Positions 60,611 through 64,000 of a stretch of DNA of 64,000 bases are shown here, in pieces (position 1 is the stretch's first letter; every line of letters starts with the position of its first letter). The notes beneath the pieces are model-generated. The model was not told the DNA's origin, searched no databases, and saw only the letters and a program-made list of their open reading frames with translations. Location: the NCBI GenBank assembly GCA_050943535.1, contig JBMNPJ010000003.1:186001-250000 (forward strand), written 5' to 3'. This DNA comes from Massiliimalia sp050943535 (lineage in GTDB: Bacteria > Bacillota > Clostridia > Oscillospirales > Ruminococcaceae). The position numbers and the translations under genes are program-made.

Positions 60611-61312
60611 GTGTTAAAAAAATTAAAAAAGCAGGTGTATGAAGCAAATATGCTGCTGCCAAAGTATCATCTGATTACCTTTACCTGGGGAAATGTATCT
60701 GGCATTGACCGTGAAAAAGGGTTGGTAGTGATTAAGCCTTCTGGAGTAGAATATGATCAAATGACCGCGGATGATATGGTGGTTGTAGATCTGGAAACAG
60801 GAAAAACAGTGGATGGAGATTTAAATCCTTCTTCTGATACGCCTACCCATCTGGAATTATACCGGAATTTTCCCAATATTGGGGGCGTGGTTCACACCCA
60901 TTCCCGCTGGGCTACTGTTTGGGCACAGGCAGGAAAAGGGATTGCGCCTTACGGAACCACCCATGGGGACTATTTTGCAGGAACGATTCCCTGCACCCGC
61001 TCTATGACACCAGAAGAGATCCAAAGCGAATATGAACGAAATACCGGCAAAGTGATTGTGGAAACCTTTGCAGAGTTGGAACCGGATCATATTCCGGCGG
61101 TTCTGGTGAAAAATCACGGACCATTCTGTTGGGGAAAAGATCCATTTGAAGCGGTGCATAATGCAGTAGTACTGGAGGAAATTGGCATGATGGCTGTTTA
61201 TACGGAACAGCTGATGGGTGCTGACACAGCACCTATGCCATCTGTTTTGCTGGAGAAACATTTTTTCCGCAAACATGGCCCTAATGCCTATTACGGACAG
61301 AAAGCAAAATAA
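60611..61312 (+). CDS. araD: L-ribulose-5-phosphate 4-epimerase
   Basis: A 233-aa class II aldolase-fold enzyme that converts L-ribulose 5-phosphate to D-xylulose 5-phosphate. Zinc histidines lie in VHTHSRWATVW, with GTTHGDYFAG and KNHGPF also conserved. It starts at GTG after GGAGG. The reading frame is intact although araB upstream and araM downstream are broken and araA is absent. Confidence 0.95.
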   Translation: MLKKLKKQVYEANMLLPKYHLITFTWGNVSGIDREKGLVVIKPSGVEYDQMTADDMVVVDLETGKTVDGDLNPSSDTPTHLELYRNFPNIGGVVHTHSRWATVWAQAGKGIAPYGTTHGDYFAGTIPCTRSMTPEEIQSEYERNTGKVIVETFAELEPDHIPAVLVKNHGPFCWGKDPFEAVHNAVVLEEIGMMAVYTEQLMGADTAPMPSVLLEKHFFRKHGPNAYYGQKAK

Positions 61313-61342
61313 GCAAATTTTGATAGATATGAGATAAAGTGG

Positions 61343-61382
61343 CAGCCCAGGGATGACAGTACATTCTTTTGGGCTGTTATTT
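61343..61382 (+). terminator. Possible terminator after araD
   Basis: CAGCCCA (61343-61349) pairs with TGGGCTG (61370-61376), followed by TTATTTATT. Confidence 0.55.
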
Positions 61383-61433
61383 ATTGAAAGATGGTTTCAA
61401 CATGCCTGCGAAAGGCAGCAGAGCTACGATGGG

Positions 61434-61926
61434 TTTTGCAACAAAAATATTCAGGAATTGATTGGCATAGAATTTGCCTGTGATTGCGGGACAACCCATA
61501 CAGCCAATATCCAAAACATCTCATGGGAAAAGGGATTTTATCTCAGCTGGAATCTTTAATCGGTTGGCAAAAGACAGGAGCGGGACGATTTCAGAAATCC
61601 GGCGGGCATATGGACTGGCGGCAGATCAAGTGCTTCAGGTAGAAGCGGGGGCTCACCAGAATGATCCAGAAAACGTGGAAAAGCGAATTGATGCGATCCA
61701 AAGAAATTTTGATGCTGTGCGGGAACTGATAAAACAGGTAGTAGCAGATACCAACAAAGCTCCTGAACTGTTAAAACAGCTGGGTGGACTTACTTCCATT
61801 GCTGGGTATCCTCTGTCTCGTGAAGGAATGTGGGATGTACTGCGCTATGCCAAAGAGCTTTGTTCCCGGTATGCGACACTGCAATTTTTCTATGATTTGG
61901 GCGTTTTGAATGACTTGGTGGATTAG
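61434..61926 (+). pseudogene. araM: Broken araM (glycerol-1-phosphate dehydrogenase family) with a large internal deletion
   Basis: Two pieces in different frames. The first (61434 to about 61520) reads IQELIGIEFACDCGTTH, the N-terminal signature of AraM/EgsA-type glycerol-1-phosphate dehydrogenases. The second, shifted by one frame and open to 61926, matches the C-terminal ~125 residues, ending in KELCSRYATLQFFYDLGVLNDL. About 230 middle residues, including the NAD and metal sites, are missing. AraM lies downstream of araD in Bacillus ara operons, so this is a decayed operon member. Confidence 0.75.
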
Positions 61927-62102
61927 CTGTTAGTAGAACAGCTCACTCAGGCATAATGAAAATTTAAAAATTCGGCTATTTCAGTTGACATAAGTTCCTG
62001 TCCGGTGTTACAATCATATACAAAATGTTCTTTTCGTTGAATTGCTGTAAAGCGATAAAATAAGTACAGAGATTTTGTGTGAGTGAAAGGATGGGATTTG
62101 TA

Positions 62103-63269
62103 ATGACCGAGTTTTTAGTCCGTCGGTTTATTAAGAACTATGACTGTGTAGAAAATCAAGAAGTAAGGCAAAAATATGGAATTTTAGGGGGAGTAGTAGG
62201 GATCTGCTGCAACTTGATTTTATTTTTGGCAAAACTTTTGGCTGGTGTTATCACTTCTTCTATTTCTGTTATGGCAGATGCATTTAACAATCTGTCTGAT
62301 GCAGGATCTTCCATTGTAACAGTGGTAGGATTTAAAATGGCAGGGATGCCGGCAGATGATCAGCACCCTTTTGGACACGGCAGGATTGAGTATATTTCCG
62401 GCTTGATTGTGTCCATGGTGATTATCCTGATGGGATTTGAACTGGGAAAGAGTTCTGTAGAAAAGATCCTTCATCCGGATGAACCCGCATTTCATCTGTT
62501 TTCTCTGGTGATTTTGCTGTTTTCAATTGCATTAAAATTGTGGATGGGGCTGTTTAATCGCAATTTGGGCATGCGCATTGATTCTGCAGCCATGAAAGCG
62601 GCTGCTATGGACAGCATTAGCGATGTTGCAGCGACTTCTGCAGTTGCTTTGGGAATGGTAATCAGTAAGTTCAGCGGAGTGAATCTGGACGGATATATTG
62701 GGATTTTGGTGGCATTATTTATTTTGTACACCGGTCTTAATACTGCCCGGGATACATTGAATCCTTTGCTGGGGCAGGCGCCGGATGAAGAACTGGTAGA
62801 AAAGATTAAAGATGAAGTACTTTCCTATGAAGGAATTATGGGGATTCATGACCTGATCATTCACAATTATGGCCCAGGGAGAATTATTGTTTCACTGCAT
62901 GCAGAAGTTCCTTGTGATGTGGATATTATTAAAATTCACGACACCATCGATAATATTGAACGGGATATGAGAGCGAAGTTTGACTGTGAAGCGGTGATCC
63001 ATATGGATCCTATTGTGACGGACGATGAATATTCTAATTCTGTAAAAAAGAAGATTGGGGTTCTGGTAAAACTGATTGATCCTTCTTTGGCAATCCATGA
63101 TTTTCGTATGGTAGAAGGTCCTTCTCATACCAATCTGATTTTTGATGTGGTGGTTCCTCATCGGTTCCGTCTTACCGACGAGCAGGTGGTTGCTTCTATC
63201 ACCAATGCGGTAAAAGCGCTGGATGAAACTTTTGAAGTTGTAATCCATGTAGATAAAGGATATCTGTAA
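62103..63269 (+). CDS. Cation diffusion facilitator (CDF) metal transporter
   Basis: A 388-aa protein with six N-terminal membrane helices (~30-205) and a C-terminal cytoplasmic metal-binding domain, longer than the usual ~300 aa. Zinc-site residues appear in ADAFNNLSDAGSS (helix 2) and MDSISDVAATSAV (helix 5); DDQHPFGHGRIEY is the family loop. It exports divalent cations such as Zn, Mn or Fe. Start ATG 62103 after GAAAGGA; GTG 62079 is an alternative. Confidence 0.92.
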   Translation: MTEFLVRRFIKNYDCVENQEVRQKYGILGGVVGICCNLILFLAKLLAGVITSSISVMADAFNNLSDAGSSIVTVVGFKMAGMPADDQHPFGHGRIEYISGLIVSMVIILMGFELGKSSVEKILHPDEPAFHLFSLVILLFSIALKLWMGLFNRNLGMRIDSAAMKAAAMDSISDVAATSAVALGMVISKFSGVNLDGYIGILVALFILYTGLNTARDTLNPLLGQAPDEELVEKIKDEVLSYEGIMGIHDLIIHNYGPGRIIVSLHAEVPCDVDIIKIHDTIDNIERDMRAKFDCEAVIHMDPIVTDDEYSNSVKKKIGVLVKLIDPSLAIHDFRMVEGPSHTNLIFDVVVPHRFRLTDEQVVASITNAVKALDETFEVVIHVDKGYL

Positions 63270-63301
63270 AATAAAAAGGGATTCCGTTTTACATTAATAA
63301 A

Positions 63302-63345
63302 AGCAGAGAACTGATGCTGACAGCATCAGTTCTCTGCTTTTTTGC
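63302..63345 (+). terminator. Terminator after the CDF gene
   Basis: GCAGAGAACTGATGCTG pairs perfectly with its complement across AC, followed by six T. Confidence 0.93.
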
Positions 63346-63668
63346 TTCAAAATAAGGAGAAGAAAGCAAATTTCCTCTTTGAATTATGGAAAAATGTTGC
63401 AACCCAAAAATGGATGCAATTATTTTTTGTGTCCGAACACGGTTAAACTTGTACAGGTACTTAGTGTCCGTGCACGGAGGCACGGAGCGGTAAAAAGCAG
63501 TTGTATATACCGATAAACCTAGTTTATGAAGGCATTGTAAATCTTGTGAAATGGAATTTACACTGGTTTTTTCCTGTGCTATACTGAATATATCAGAAAT
63601 GGGCAGCATCATAAAAAGTGCTGCCTATTGGTTTGTAAATGGGAAAACGGAAAGGAAACAAGAACAGA
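63346..63668 (+). promoter_or_regulatory. Leader and promoter of the phosphofructokinase gene
   Basis: A clear promoter, TTTACA (63557-63562), 17 bases, TATACT (63580-63585), lies ~90 bases before the ATG. Upstream, a GTGTCCG word occurs twice (~63430 and ~63469), the second followed by a CCGTGC/GCACGG hairpin. No gene is seen. Confidence 0.6.
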
Positions 63669-64000
63669 ATGAGAATGGGAAATAATATGTTAATTGGGCA
63701 GTCCGGAGGACCTACCGCAGCAATCAACGCTTCTTTGTCCGGAGCAATTCGGGCAGCAATGGCATGCGGTGAAATCGGACATATTTACGGCACCAAGTCC
63801 GGTATTGAAGGTGTGCTCAAACAAAACATCATTGAACTGACTCCTTATTTGAAATCTGAAATGGATTTTCGCCTTTTGGAACACACCCCAGCAATGGCTT
63901 TAGGCTCCTGCCGGTTTAAATTGCCGGATTGGCAGCAGGATGAAGAATTGTATGTACAAATTTCAAAGGTTTTTGAAAAGTATGAAATCGGGTATTTTTT
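63669..64000 (+). CDS. 6-phosphofructokinase, PFP-like (3' end outside the window)
   Basis: The first ~110 codons of a phosphofructokinase. The nucleotide- or pyrophosphate-binding segment GQSGGPTAAINASLSG is followed by IYGTKSGIEGVL. The long-type, clostridial sequence suggests a member of the pyrophosphate/ATP group, but the residues that choose between PPi and ATP lie beyond the edge. ATG 63669 or 63675 may be the start; GGAAAGGAA is upstream. Confidence 0.9.
   Translation, partial: MRMGNNMLIGQSGGPTAAINASLSGAIRAAMACGEIGHIYGTKSGIEGVLKQNIIELTPYLKSEMDFRLLEHTPAMALGSCRFKLPDWQQDEELYVQISKVFEKYEIGYF

Overview
The window comes from a low-to-mid GC endospore-lineage Firmicute. I infer class Clostridia, probably Oscillospirales/Ruminococcaceae-like. 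The evidence is strong AGGAGG ribosome-binding sites, many TTG and GTG starts, a SpoIVFB-type protease, PyrR attenuation, a perfect CIRCE element, AraR boxes and a GTP-type PEP carboxykinase. No rRNA, tRNA, IS transposase, prophage or CRISPR array was seen. Most of the window is ordinary chromosomal housekeeping DNA, with two accessory patches and several families of structured intergenic DNA.

Left end (1-3650): a divergent agr-type quorum-sensing locus. Reading left are an XRE regulator, a LytTR response regulator and a GHKL sensor kinase cut by the window edge. Reading right are a 51-aa AgrD-like propeptide, missing from simple ORF lists, and AgrB. The propeptide has serine where the ring cysteine normally sits. 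Palindromes lie between the two promoters.

3.6-12.6 kb: a hairpin-rich element, a GH1 beta-glucosidase, an Hsp20 gene under a CIRCE-overlapped promoter, a Tet(M)-like ribosomal GTPase, an XRE protein with a glycine-pentad repeat tail, a cluster of hairpins, a lipoprotein, two TrkA-type NAD-binding proteins and a SpoIVFA/FB-like pair. 12.9-28.2 kb: an EF-G paralogue, MarR, DUF4830, an rRNA pseudouridine synthase, a multi-sugar ABC ATPase, a PucR/CdaR-type regulator, then ftsE-ftsX-M23 hydrolase-ctpA (cell-wall hydrolysis at division), a short pyrophosphatase-like gene, greA, lysS and a membrane protein.

28.3-35.8 kb is a pyrimidine operon, pyrR-pyrC-pyrF-carA-carB, behind a readable PyrR attenuator. 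35.9-57 kb carries gltX, a corrinoid-type methyltransferase with a divergent AraC regulator, dus, polA with a structured leader, a PTPase-rimI-MATE cluster, a second MATE with tsaD, pckG, recD2, comF, mreB and asnS. 57-64 kb has an aspartate aminotransferase, a YgjP-type metallopeptidase, and a decaying L-arabinose operon (araR, two AraR boxes, an araB remnant, intact araD, a broken araM). It ends with a cation efflux protein and the start of a 6-phosphofructokinase.

Three intergenic regions (9.2-9.5, 39.6-39.8 and 56.6-56.8 kb) contain hairpin-rich repeats that appear related.
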